From positions 1-52,827 of the forward strand of contig JAEYHP010000143.1 of NCBI GenBank assembly GCA_023409435.1: a stretch of 52,827 nt of DNA, in the 5' to 3' direction. Position numbers and translations under genes: made by a program. Below are positions 40,687-49,025 of the stretch, one piece after another. Position 1 is the stretch's first letter. Each line of letters opens with the position of its first letter. The notes beneath the pieces are model-generated. The model saw nothing but the letters and a program-made list of their open reading frames with translations, did no database searches and was not told where the DNA came from. The stretch is from Bacillota bacterium (GTDB lineage Bacteria; Bacillota; Clostridia; Christensenellales; CAG-138).

Positions 40687-41313
40687 ATGAACAAGGACTT
40701 CTATTCTGTTGCGCAAAGCCGGCGCACCGTAAGAAAGTTCCAAAGCAAAGAGGTTGCGGAGGACGCCATACAGAGGGTCTTAAATTGCGGCTTGCAGGCT
40801 CCTACCTATAACCATTTGCGGGAATGGCATTTTGTATTTCTCAAAGACCGGGAACTGCGCAAACGGATATTGGAAGAGAGCAATGCGTTCAGCCGCACGC
40901 CGGATAAGGCGTTTTTAAATGCAACCCTTGCAAAGCTGGATAACGTATATCAAAAAGAAGTATATTCGTACTCCGTTCCACTGCAGGAAAAAATCCTGCT
41001 CACAGCTCCGGAAGTGCTGCTCGTATGCTTCAAAATGGAGAAAAAGCTGTCCGAGTGCGGAAGCCTCTTTGAGCTGAACAATTTCGCCTCCGCGTGGCTT
41101 ATGGTGGAAAACATACTGCTTGCGATGGCGGCGGAAGGGCTGTATGGGGTCACATTGGTGCCGTTCCAAACCGGCAAAGTAAAGGAACTGCTCAAAATGC
41201 CGGAGCATATGGAAATCGCCACTTTCCTGCCTTTTGGCTACCCGGAAAAGGAACCGGCTATCGCACAAATAAAAAAGGAACTGCGGGATACCGTCCATAT
41301 TGACCTGTGGTAG
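40687..41313 (+). CDS. nitroreductase-family flavoprotein
   Basis: A 208-aa protein of the nitroreductase superfamily (FMN, NAD(P)H). The N-terminal FYSVAQSRRTVRKFQSKEV with the RRTVRKF FMN-binding motif and CGLQAPTYNHLREWHFVFL are typical; the C-terminal FLPFGYPEKEP is the usual closing motif. Clostridia have many such proteins with unknown substrates. RBS TAAGGAGG at ideal spacing. It is 33 bp upstream of the M29 peptidase gene. Confidence 0.9.
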   Translation: MNKDFYSVAQSRRTVRKFQSKEVAEDAIQRVLNCGLQAPTYNHLREWHFVFLKDRELRKRILEESNAFSRTPDKAFLNATLAKLDNVYQKEVYSYSVPLQEKILLTAPEVLLVCFKMEKKLSECGSLFELNNFASAWLMVENILLAMAAEGLYGVTLVPFQTGKVKELLKMPEHMEIATFLPFGYPEKEPAIAQIKKELRDTVHIDLW

Positions 41314-41346
41314 GGCTTTTGTAAATGTTACAATGAGGAGGTACTT

Positions 41347-42585
41347 ATGAATCAGGAAATGATTGAAAAGTATGTACGGCTGATTGTTTGTTCAGGAATC
41401 AATATTCAGAAAGATCAGACATTGGTTATATCGGCTCCAATAGAGTGTGCTTCTTTTACAAGGCAAATTGCTCAGGTTGCTTATGAAAGGGGCGCAAAGG
41501 ATGTCGTTGTGGATTGGGCGGACGAGCTGTTTACAAAAACAAGGTATCTATATGCGCCTGAGGCGGCCTTTGGGGAATTTCCGGAATGGAAAAAGCAATT
41601 CTATATGCACTATGCGCTCAACGGTGCTGCATTTTTAACCATAGACGCCCACAATCCGGAACTGATGAAGGATGTGAACCCCGCAACCATAGGGAAGGAA
41701 ACAACTGCTAGAGCGCGTGCGCTCAAAGAGTTTGCTCAAAGAAAAATGATGGGGCTCAACGCATGGTGTGTAGCGGCTTATCCATCAAAAGCATGGGCGA
41801 AAAAAGTATATCCGGGCGTTTCCGGCGAAGAAGCGGTGGAAGCGCTCTGGCGCGCAATCATAAAGGTTTCGCGGATCGGGGAGAATGATCCCATCCTGTC
41901 TTGGGAGAAGCATAAAGAAGAGCTAAGGACAAAAACAGACTTTTTAAACGTCAGTGACTTCAAGTATCTCCACTATAAAAATGAATTGGGCACAGATTTG
42001 AGAATGGAGCTTCCTGAAAATCATATCTGGATTGCCGGGGCAACGCGTACGCCCGAAGGGGTGGAGTTCAGCGCCAACATCCCAACAGAAGAAATATTTT
42101 CACTGCCTGTAAGAACCGGCGTGAATGGTACGGTGGTAAGCTCAAAACCGCTTAGCTACAATGGCAGCATCATAAATAAGCTTTCTTTGACCCTAAAGGA
42201 CGGCAGAATCATCGACTATCAAGCGGAAGAAGGGTACGAGATCTTAAAAGGAATTATTGAGACGGATGAAGGCTCTCACTATCTGGGCGAAGTGGCGCTG
42301 GTTCCGTACAGTTCTCCGATATCGCTGCTGAATACGCATTTTTACAATACGTTATTTGATGAAAATGCATCCTGTCACTTGGCGATCGGGGCGGCATATC
42401 CGTGCATTAAAAATGTTAAATCCGAAGAAGATCTTGTAAAATATGAGATCAATCAGTCCCTCAAGCATGTGGATTTTATGATCGGCACGCAAGATCTTGA
42501 GATCGTCGGAACCACAAAAGATGGCAGGGAAGTACCGGTTTTTGTGCAGGGGAACTTTACGGACTGTGGCTGCGCACAAGCATGA
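41347..42585 (+). CDS. M29-family metallo-aminopeptidase
   Basis: A 412-aa cytoplasmic aminopeptidase of the thermophilic AmpS/AmpT type. Typical blocks are LIVCSGINIQKDQTLVISAP at the start, NIPTEEIFSLPVRTGVNGTV with the metal-binding Glu, SHYLGEVALVPYSSPI, and HLAIGAAYP near residue 340, which supply the dinuclear metal site. Length is standard. RBS AATGAGGAGG. The next frame could overlap its stop by four bases, but the better start of the MBL gene is 45 bp downstream. Confidence 0.92.
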   Translation: MNQEMIEKYVRLIVCSGINIQKDQTLVISAPIECASFTRQIAQVAYERGAKDVVVDWADELFTKTRYLYAPEAAFGEFPEWKKQFYMHYALNGAAFLTIDAHNPELMKDVNPATIGKETTARARALKEFAQRKMMGLNAWCVAAYPSKAWAKKVYPGVSGEEAVEALWRAIIKVSRIGENDPILSWEKHKEELRTKTDFLNVSDFKYLHYKNELGTDLRMELPENHIWIAGATRTPEGVEFSANIPTEEIFSLPVRTGVNGTVVSSKPLSYNGSIINKLSLTLKDGRIIDYQAEEGYEILKGIIETDEGSHYLGEVALVPYSSPISLLNTHFYNTLFDENASCHLAIGAAYPCIKNVKSEEDLVKYEINQSLKHVDFMIGTQDLEIVGTTKDGREVPVFVQGNFTDCGCAQA

Positions 42586-42629
42586 CGAACCATTCAATAC
42601 GCTTTGCTACTGCCGCTGTAGAGGAGAAT

Positions 42630-43379
42630 ATGTTAAGAACTGAGCTTTATGAAGATATCGTCCGGTATTCGTTTGACCCGCAGCCCGGGCGGCACTTTGC
42701 AACCGCGATCTATGCCATATTTGATGATGACCATGCGCTGCTTCTCGATACCGGGTATGAATTTCAGGCGGCGCAGCTGCTTCAGGAATTCCAAAAGAGT
42801 GGCGTCACTATAAGCGCCGTCATACTCTCCCATTTTCATGATGACCATATGCAGGGGTTAAAAGCGTTACCCAAAGTCCCCGTTTACGGCAGCGCCGCGT
42901 ATCAGGCTTCACTTAACTTGTGGACGGAACAGGAGGAGCATGCGCTTTTTGCGCCCACCGTTTGCGTCAGTAAGCCGTATACGTTCCGCTTTGGCGCGCA
43001 TGCACTTACGCTGCTTCCGTTTCCCGGTCATTCTCCCTGTACGCTGCTGACGAAAATAGATGAAACATATTTGCACATTGCGGATGAACTGATGTTCTCG
43101 GAGGAAGAGAAGCCGCTGCTTCCTTCCACGGATCCGGGGTGCATCGCGCGGCATGTGGAGTCTTTAAAGCATCTGCGGGAGTATTGCGGCTATACCTTCC
43201 TGCCCGGCCATGGCCCGGCGCTTGCGGGCAGTGAACGGCAACAGAAGGAAATTGGGTATCGGCTCGCTTACATGGAGGCGATCTTGCACAGCGACAGGCA
43301 GCTGACCTATGAGGAAGCGGCGAAGGACTGCGGCTGCGAATTCCTGCACAGCGAATGGCACAGCGGGTTCTATGAATAG
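42630..43379 (+). CDS. MBL-fold metallohydrolase
   Basis: A 249-aa metallo-beta-lactamase-fold enzyme. Metal ligands: HFHDDHMQG (HxHxDH) at about residues 70-78, LPFPGHSPC with the third-site His, and an Asp in HIADELMFS; FLPGHGPAL near 195 completes the site. The group includes glyoxalase II-like and lactonase-like enzymes; the substrate is not predictable. The ATG at 42630 follows AGAGGAG; an upstream ATG at 42582 overlaps the M29 stop codon (ATGA) and is the alternative. Confidence 0.85.
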   Translation: MLRTELYEDIVRYSFDPQPGRHFATAIYAIFDDDHALLLDTGYEFQAAQLLQEFQKSGVTISAVILSHFHDDHMQGLKALPKVPVYGSAAYQASLNLWTEQEEHALFAPTVCVSKPYTFRFGAHALTLLPFPGHSPCTLLTKIDETYLHIADELMFSEEEKPLLPSTDPGCIARHVESLKHLREYCGYTFLPGHGPALAGSERQQKEIGYRLAYMEAILHSDRQLTYEEAAKDCGCEFLHSEWHSGFYE

Positions 43380-43477
43380 CCAATAAATTACCCCGCAACC
43401 ATAAGTGGCAAAAGCGATCCGTTTGGTTGGTAGAGCCGCAGCGCGCATTTTTGTACCATGGGCATGAGGTGATGAAA

Positions 43478-44158
43478 ATGAAATTCCATGAAAAGCTCCA
43501 GGCCTGCAGGAAAGAAAAAGGGTTATCACAGGAAAGGCTGGCCGAGCGGCTCAGCGTGTCGCGGCAGGCGGTCGCCAAGTGGGAGGCCGGGCAAAGTTAT
43601 CCGGATGTGGACCGGCTGCTGGACTTAAGCGACCTGTTCCAGACAAGTGTGGATCAGCTCCTGCGGGATAAAGAAGAGGACGCCTGCGTGTACGCCAACG
43701 CCGGACCACTGGTGGAAGCGGACGCGGCGGTGATCGACTTTTTATGCCGCGCGAAAAAGAACACCTATGCGGGGCATGGCGCGAAGTGCACATCCTCCCG
43801 CCCGTCCTCGCATGATTACCGATATGAGGAAGGGGACCTTTTCTATTACGACACATACCTGGGCGGGGAGCGGTTTGCGGGGGAGGAAGCTCTTTTTCGG
43901 GATGGTACGCCGATTTGGAGCATGAACTATACCGGGCGCATCCTTTCGGAGCAATACCAGGAAGGAATATTGGGCGAGGCGCTCATGCTCGTGCCTAAGG
44001 AGTACCCGTTTCGCGGGCCGCTGGTGTACCGCAACGGCAGGTACACCTACCATTGCATCGTCAACGGGGAGTTTACCTGGTTCAACGGGTACGAAGAAAT
44101 TTTCTGCGACGATACCAAGGTATTCGAGTGCGTGTTTCACGGGGGCAGCGTGCGGTAA
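43478..44158 (+). CDS. XRE-family regulator with DUF5680 domain
   Basis: A 226-aa protein. Residues 1-60 form a classical XRE helix-turn-helix (KLQACRKEKGLSQERLAERLSVSRQAVAKWEAGQSYPDVDRL); residues about 85-215 match the DUF5680 region found behind such domains in Firmicutes (IDFLCRAKKNTYAGHGAKCTSSRPSSHDYRYEEG, then YHCIVNGEFTWFNGYEEI). The role of DUF5680 is unknown; it may bind a small molecule. The ATG at 43478 has GAGGTG at 6 nt; the Met two codons earlier sits on the RBS. Confidence 0.85.
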   Translation: MKFHEKLQACRKEKGLSQERLAERLSVSRQAVAKWEAGQSYPDVDRLLDLSDLFQTSVDQLLRDKEEDACVYANAGPLVEADAAVIDFLCRAKKNTYAGHGAKCTSSRPSSHDYRYEEGDLFYYDTYLGGERFAGEEALFRDGTPIWSMNYTGRILSEQYQEGILGEALMLVPKEYPFRGPLVYRNGRYTYHCIVNGEFTWFNGYEEIFCDDTKVFECVFHGGSVR

Positions 44159-44228
44159 CTCCGCCCCCGTTTTCCGCTATGCGGTCGAAGTGCTATAATG
44201 ACGTATAGCAAAATGCAGGAGGGGAACG

Positions 44229-45224
44229 ATGCGGGTCCGAAAGGCTACAATAGAGGACAGGGAAGAGTTAATTGCCCTCACATTCCGCTCCAAAGCGCAT
44301 TGGGGATATGACGCGGCATTTATGGAAAGCGTGCGCGAGGAGCTAAAGGTACCGGTCAAACATATTGAGGCCGGATATGTCCATGTGCTCGAAGACGGGG
44401 AAAACATCATCGGGTTCTTTAGCCTCATCCAAGCGAACGGCAAATGGGAGCTCGATTTTTTCTTTCTCCATCCCCAATATATCGGCAAGGGGTTTGGCCG
44501 TCCACTGTGGGAGGCCGTCATGGAGCAGGCAAGAAGCATTGGGATCGACTCGTTTGCTATTGTGGCGGATCCGCATGCCGAAGGGTTTTATCTGCGCATG
44601 AAAGCCGAGCGCATAGGGGAGGTCGCTTCTTCCTCTATTAAAAACCGCATGCTTCCCGTTCTGCGCGCTGCTGTAGGGGAAAGGCCGCCAAAGGTGTCCG
44701 ACTTGCCGGATGAAAGGGAACTGCGCGTATACGAGGTTCTCGAAAGGCTTCGTATCCCCTATGAGCGTTTTACACACGACCCAGCCATGACTATGGCGGA
44801 TTATGAGACGCTTGACGCCGGAAAAGACGCGGCTCACTGTAAGAACCTGTTCTTAACAAACCGTCAGGGGACGCAGTTTTACCTGATGCTGGTGGTAGGG
44901 GACAAGCCATATCAGGCCAGCCGCATCAGCCGCCAATTGGGCGTTTCCCGCCTGAGCTTCGGAACGTCGGAGCAGTTACTGCATACGCTGGGGCTAGCGC
45001 CAGGCTCGGTCACGCCCATGGGTCTACTCAACGATACGGCGCATACAGTGCATGTCCTGCTGGACCGGGATGTGGCGGATTGGGAGAATATCATCGTCCA
45101 CCCCAACGTCAATACTGCTTCCATCGTGCTAAAAACGGCGGATCTCATGCGTTTTCTTAACCATTGCGGCAACCACGTAACGTATGTGCACGTGCAGGCG
45201 GAAGAAAGAGATCGGGAAGGGTAA
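44229..45224 (+). CDS. fusion of GNAT acetyltransferase and prolyl-tRNA editing (YbaK/ProX) domain
   Basis: A 331-aa two-domain protein. Residues 1-150 are a GNAT domain (MRVRKATIEDREELIAL, then FFFLHPQYIGKGFGRPLWEAV as motif A). Residues about 165-325 are a YbaK/ProX-type deacylase domain (DAAHCKNLFLTNRQGTQFYLMLVVGD, FGTSEQLLHTLGLAPGSVTPMGL, and HPNVNTASIVLKTADLMRFL), which hydrolyses mis-charged aminoacyl-tRNA, usually Ala-tRNAPro in the stand-alone ProX group. The GNAT half might acetylate an amino acid or a tRNA-related substrate; this is inference. RBS GGAGGGG. TATAAT is at 44194-44199. No frame break joins the halves. Confidence 0.88.
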   Translation: MRVRKATIEDREELIALTFRSKAHWGYDAAFMESVREELKVPVKHIEAGYVHVLEDGENIIGFFSLIQANGKWELDFFFLHPQYIGKGFGRPLWEAVMEQARSIGIDSFAIVADPHAEGFYLRMKAERIGEVASSSIKNRMLPVLRAAVGERPPKVSDLPDERELRVYEVLERLRIPYERFTHDPAMTMADYETLDAGKDAAHCKNLFLTNRQGTQFYLMLVVGDKPYQASRISRQLGVSRLSFGTSEQLLHTLGLAPGSVTPMGLLNDTAHTVHVLLDRDVADWENIIVHPNVNTASIVLKTADLMRFLNHCGNHVTYVHVQAEERDREG

Positions 45225-45262
45225 TAAGTATGTGAGAACATACTTTACGCTATTAATAGGGG

Positions 45263-45323
45263 TACGTTGAGGGCGCTGCCCTCAAACACCCGCTTAGGGT
45301 CGTAACGGCCCTAAGAACCTATC
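45263..45323. repeat. second copy of the GAGGGC/CTTAGGG hairpin repeat
   Basis: About 61 bp nearly identical to 33555-33615: the same GAGGGC-x-x-x-GCCCTC and CTTAGGG/CCCTAAG palindromes with the same linker and flanking ACGTTGAGG and AAGAACC. The single arm change in the second palindrome (A to G) turns a T-A pair into T-G and so keeps the fold. Its end overlaps the stop codon of the sortase gene (45319-45321). Confidence 0.75.
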
Positions 45324-46136
45324 CATAGAAAGTTACCGTATCCCTTACCAGCTTGCCCAGCACCACATAGCGCGCGTCGTCGTATTCATACGTGCAGGTG
45401 GAAAGCGTCACGATGCGGTCCTCCGCCGTGACTTTCGCCCCGCTCACGAAGTCGGAATTCGCGTATGCGGTATCCAGGAAAGAGAGAAACTGTGCTTCGG
45501 TATCGAAGCTTTTTCTGTACACGTCGTTTGTTGCGTAGCCTTTTGTTACATAGCCCGCAAACAGTTCCACTTGATATACGGCGGAAGGCGTGAACGAAAC
45601 AGGTCCGGGTGTTCGTCATAATACGACTGTTTCTTATAGCCTACAAGCGAGGCGAACATGGAGCCGTTTTTCATGTGGTGGCCGTATATGATTGTATTCC
45701 GGTCGGCAAAATCCGGCGCGTTGCCCGCATCCACAAACAGCGTGCCCATGGAGTTGCGTTTCTTATTAAACAGATGGTTCAGATAATACCGGTTGTCTTC
45801 GCCCCGCGTTACGGGGTAATTGATAACCGTGCCTTCGGAATACAGCCAGGCATAGAATTCGCTGTTTTCCAAGCGCAGCACGTCATAGTCGGGCTCAGGT
45901 ACTGGCAACGGGACGGGGGCGGGAGTTTGTAAAGTCCCGTCTTCCTGCGTGTGATCAGGCGCGGGCGGCGGGATAGCGGCTGTATTGCGGGATAGCTCAA
46001 TATACAGCGCGTCCCCCGCTGGATATTCGAGCAGGGGCAGCACAAACAGTGCGCCGCAAATCAGCATAGAGGCGGTGCACAGGAATATTAGGATATTGAG
46101 AAGGGTGTTTTTGGGGTTCCGCTTCTTACCGGCCAT
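45319..46136 (-). pseudogene. class B sortase, frameshifted
   Basis: Two frames together cover a full class B sortase. Frame 1 (46136 down to about 45600) gives an N-terminal membrane helix (14-36), a Pro-rich stem and the core with the catalytic His in YGHHM (His153). Near 45597-45603 one base appears to be missing; continuing in the other frame gives the C-terminal part (VELFAGYVTKGYATND) with the nucleophile TLSTCTYEY and Arg in DDARYVVLGK. So every catalytic residue is present but not in one frame. Either the gene is inactive or this is a one-base sequence error. Last gene of the matrix locus; RBS is weak. Confidence 0.82.
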
Positions 46137-46165
46137 TTCAAATCCTTTTGTGACTCTCTGAGGAA

Positions 46166-46195
46166 AACAAAGGCGGCTTTCCGGCCGCCTTTGTT
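46166..46195. terminator. hairpin between the anchored protein and sortase genes
   Basis: AACAAAGGCGG (46166-46176) and CCGCCTTTGTT (46185-46195) pair perfectly with an 8-nt loop and T-rich flanks on both strands. It lies just upstream of the sortase start (46136) and may lower read-through into it. Confidence 0.65.
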
Positions 46196-46213
46196 ATGGA
46201 TTGATTTGTTTTC

Positions 46214-46957
46214 TTATACCCGCCCGCGGCGCTTTTGAACGAGAAGGATAACAAGCAGTATGGCGAATGCCAAGAGCAGGCCACCCCACAGCAGCGGGTT
46301 TGCGCTGTCCCCCGTACCGGGTGCAAGCGGGATCGGGTTCTCATTGACGGTGACTACAGGGGGGCCGAGCGGAATATCGTCGTCGTCATCATCGTCGTCA
46401 TCGTCGTCATCATAGACGTCCGCCTGGAACACCCAGGTTACCTTGCCGATGGCGTTCTGAAACTCGTTTCCCAGATCTGCGGGGACTCTTAGCGTGACGG
46501 TCAAGGTCTCCGCGTCCCCTCTGTAGAAGCGTCCCAAGTGCACAAATCTGCCGGCGTTTGTTACGAAGCCGGTGCCCGGCCAAGAGGCGGTTGGCTTGCT
46601 CTCCTGTACAACGGCATTGCCGCTTTCGTCCTCGACTTCTATTGTGACCTTATTCAAAAGCCCCGCAACGTCGCTTGCCGGCTCCCCACGCAGGAAAAGC
46701 TCAATGCGCTCTGAGGAAACGTTGCCGATCTTTACTTTCTGCGTATAAGTCCCGCCTGGCATCATGTTTTGAAGGTCGGGAAACAGCCCTTTGCCGGAGC
46801 CGGAATCGGGGGCGAAACCGAATAAAGAACCGGCATAGGTTCCGTTAAAGGTGACGGATGAATCCGCCGCTTGTGCCGTCGCCGCGAACGCGAGCAGCAG
46901 CAACAGAACCACAATTGCTGTGCCGGTCCGTTTCAGGCTTAAAATGCGTTTTGTCAT
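46214..46957 (-). CDS. wall-anchored surface protein with Asp12 tract and xPxTG-type sorting signal
   Basis: A 247-aa secreted protein: signal peptide (TGTAIVVLLLLLAFAATAQAAD), a beta-rich ectodomain of about 150 aa with TasA/camelysin-like pattern (FPDLQNMMPGGTYTQKVKIGN), a run of 12 Asp residues, a Pro-rich stretch, then PLAPGTGDSAN, a hydrophobic helix and QKRRGRV. The last part is a cell-wall sorting signal of the kind (S/N/A)PxTG used by class B sortases in Clostridia. The ATG at 46957 sits 6 nt after AAGGGGG; an ATG at 46963 is too close. The D12 tract could bind Ca2+ or be a spacer. It is the likely substrate of the adjacent sortase. Confidence 0.78.
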   Translation of the reverse strand: MTKRILSLKRTGTAIVVLLLLLAFAATAQAADSSVTFNGTYAGSLFGFAPDSGSGKGLFPDLQNMMPGGTYTQKVKIGNVSSERIELFLRGEPASDVAGLLNKVTIEVEDESGNAVVQESKPTASWPGTGFVTNAGRFVHLGRFYRGDAETLTVTLRVPADLGNEFQNAIGKVTWVFQADVYDDDDDDDDDDDDIPLGPPVVTVNENPIPLAPGTGDSANPLLWGGLLLAFAILLVILLVQKRRGRV

Positions 46958-47033
46958 GTTCATCCCCCTTAGTGCCCGCGTAGCGGGTATGGATCAAAGG
47001 CAAGGGAAAGCAATCATATGGTTCCGAGGTATC

Positions 47034-47058
47034 CCGGGGCGCGGGTGCCGCGCCCCGG
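47034..47058. other. 11-bp GC hairpin between TasA-like and anchored-protein genes
   Basis: CCGGGGCGCGG (47034-47044) and CCGCGCCCCGG (47048-47058) pair perfectly around GTG, without a T-tract. It may stabilise the mRNA end of the TasA-like gene or attenuate read-through. Confidence 0.55.
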
Positions 47059-47090
47059 AAAACGCCTCTTGTCTGAGTATTAGTATCGGA

Positions 47091-47744
47091 TTAATCAAGG
47101 TCCGGGAACAGTGCATCGATCGCCTGCGTCGGCGTTAAATTATCCACCTGAATGGCATGCGCGGTGACTTTAATGCTAAACCCGTCCAGGTCGCCGCGAT
47201 CCTCCTTGGTGAAATCCGTGGGAAGCCCGATGCTGGTGAACGGGGCGCTTGTTACCTCGTTTTTGGCCAGGGTCTTGCCATAAATAAGGATCGTTGTGTA
47301 GGATCCGGGGATGGCTTCGGCGTGCACCACGTACCAGTTATCGTTGTTGAGCAGTGTTCCGCCAAAATTGCCCGCCAGCTTGGAATTACCAAGTACAAAG
47401 GCGTCTGTGGTGGAATTAATGTCGATCGTGCTTTCCAACGCCAACAGGATATAGGCGGGGTGGTCGCCCGTGTTCTTTACCTGCGGATCCTTGGGCGCTA
47501 CGTCGCCGGGCATGAGGGGGGTTGCTATGGCGCTTCCCCAACCGCCCTGCGGCTCCACAGCCGTAACGCCGGGGAACTGAGTGGTGCTGGACCACTTGGG
47601 TTCAGCCAGTTCAATGTCGATATTCCCCATGGTAAAGGTATTGGTAACGTTCCTCGTCGCGGTAAAGTAGGCCAAGGTCACACCCAGCGCGGTAATGGCT
47701 ACGAGAGAAACGACCAGAGAGAGCACAAGTATCTTCTTCTTCAT
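47091..47744 (-). CDS. SipW-dependent TasA/camelysin-like secreted protein (third copy)
   Basis: A 217-aa protein with the SipW-dependent signal peptide: MKKKILVLSLVVSLVAITALGVTLAYFTATRN then TNTFTMGNIDIEL, the standard block after which SipW cuts. The mature part is beta-rich with GDVAPKDPQVKNTGDHPAYI, the CalY/TasA fold pattern seen in matrix-forming proteins. RBS CGGAGGAAAA. It is the third of three such genes after sipW. In Bacillus, TasA forms biofilm fibres; whether this one does is inference. Confidence 0.85.
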   Translation of the reverse strand: MKKKILVLSLVVSLVAITALGVTLAYFTATRNVTNTFTMGNIDIELAEPKWSSTTQFPGVTAVEPQGGWGSAIATPLMPGDVAPKDPQVKNTGDHPAYILLALESTIDINSTTDAFVLGNSKLAGNFGGTLLNNDNWYVVHAEAIPGSYTTILIYGKTLAKNEVTSAPFTSIGLPTDFTKEDRGDLDGFSIKVTAHAIQVDNLTPTQAIDALFPDLD

Positions 47745-47798
47745 TGTATTTTCCTCCGATTATATCGTTCGGCTATTTCGCTGTTCGGCTGAGGCGTT

Positions 47799-48392
47799 CT
47801 ACGCGTTAAGCATTGCCCAGGCCGACGCCGCAGTTTGGGCGGGGAGATTTGCGCTCTGGATGGCATATGCGGTCACTTTTATGCCTTCCGCAGCATGCAC
47901 CGTACCGCCCTCTTCCGTGTATCCTTCGCAGATCTGGGTAAGCCGTGCGCCGGTGATCCCGGTTTTAAACGTAACCTTGGTAAACAGCGCGGGCAGGTCG
48001 CGTTCAGCCGCGGCGGCGGTCTCCTGGCGGAAATACACGTTTTCAGGTACGCCGTTGCCGCTGGTGCCCGTGCCTTTTGTCCAGGCGGTGGTGTTATAAT
48101 CGATCGACTGTATGGCTTCACTTAGCAGCGTAGCTCCGATCTCCACTTTTACGAATACATAGCTTGCCTCGCTGCCCGCGGCGAGCGTGACGATGGGGTC
48201 CTTGGGAACTTCGGAACCGGGCACGATTTTCGGGTCTTCGGGGAAATTGGGCTCATCCAGCGTGATGGTGAGGTCGCCGACGGTAAACGTATTGTTCAGC
48301 GTGTCGGTCGAGGAAGTCAGCCACGCCAGCGTTCCCGCCACGCTCGCGAGTACCAACACGGTTGAGGCCAATATTAGCAGCAGCTTCTTCAT
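47799..48392 (-). CDS. SipW-dependent TasA/camelysin-like secreted protein (second copy)
   Basis: A 197-aa secreted protein. Signal peptide LLLILASTVLVLASVAGTLAWLTSSTDTLNNTFTVGDLTITL fits the SipW-dependent consensus (GTLAWxT, then NTFxxG). The mature domain has GSEVPKDPIVTLAAGSEASYVFVKVEI, a TasA/CalY-like strand pattern with Pro-Lys-Asp at the same place as its neighbours. RBS GGAGGAAAA. The C terminus is rich in Ala without an anchor, so the protein is released or assembled into fibres. Confidence 0.85.
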   Translation of the reverse strand: MKKLLLILASTVLVLASVAGTLAWLTSSTDTLNNTFTVGDLTITLDEPNFPEDPKIVPGSEVPKDPIVTLAAGSEASYVFVKVEIGATLLSEAIQSIDYNTTAWTKGTGTSGNGVPENVYFRQETAAAAERDLPALFTKVTFKTGITGARLTQICEGYTEEGGTVHAAEGIKVTAYAIQSANLPAQTAASAWAMLNA

Positions 48393-48455
48393 TTTGTTTT
48401 CCTCCGTTTTATTTTAAATATTGATTATATCAAGCCGAGCGGTTGCGGCTGGGCT

Positions 48456-49022
48456 TCAGGGGTTAGCGGTATCGCTTTCGAGCGCGCGGGCGAAGGCAGC
48501 CTGCGAGGTCTCGGAATCCTCACCCATGCCTTCCGCCTGAATGGATTGCGAGAGTACCTGCAGCTCAAACTTTTTATCCTTGTATTCGTCTCCCAGTCCC
48601 GTCTTCACGGCGCAGGAAACGATGAGATCCCCGGTCACCCCTTCGGGGGGGATGGCGTCTTCATAGTAGTAATATTCGCCGACTTTCTCCCACTTGGGTC
48701 CCCAAGTGATGGTGCACTGGTCCAGGGATGCGCGAAGGCCGGTGCCGGTAGACCCGTCCGCATTGCGCCATACGGGTACAAGCGCTACGCGGATGTAGGC
48801 GTCGACGTCGCCTTTGTTTTTAATCCCGACGTGTTGTTTCACATCGTGATCAAACTCCTCTACCACCTCGTTGGGCACCTCGCCCGGCGAGAAGGTATTG
48901 TCCAGTTCGGCTGTACGGGATGTCAGCCATGCAAGCGTACCTCCAATGGAAGCCACCGCCAGCAGCAGCACGACAACCACAATGAACAGTCCTTTATTAA
49001 GTTTTGTTACAATCCCCTTCAT
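48456..49022 (-). CDS. SipW-dependent TasA/camelysin-like secreted protein (first copy)
   Basis: A 188-aa secreted protein with signal peptide LFIVVVVLLLAVASIGGTLAWLTSRTAELDNTFSPGEV, again of SipW-dependent type. The mature domain (VEEFDHDVKQHVGIKNKGDVDAYIRVALVPVWRN) resembles the DUF4393/BsaA-SipW group. It begins 3 nt after the sipW stop codon with GGAGGTG as RBS, so it is translationally linked to its processing enzyme. Confidence 0.82.
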   Translation of the reverse strand: MKGIVTKLNKGLFIVVVVLLLAVASIGGTLAWLTSRTAELDNTFSPGEVPNEVVEEFDHDVKQHVGIKNKGDVDAYIRVALVPVWRNADGSTGTGLRASLDQCTITWGPKWEKVGEYYYYEDAIPPEGVTGDLIVSCAVKTGLGDEYKDKKFELQVLSQSIQAEGMGEDSETSQAAFARALESDTANP

Positions 49023-49025
49023 GGT

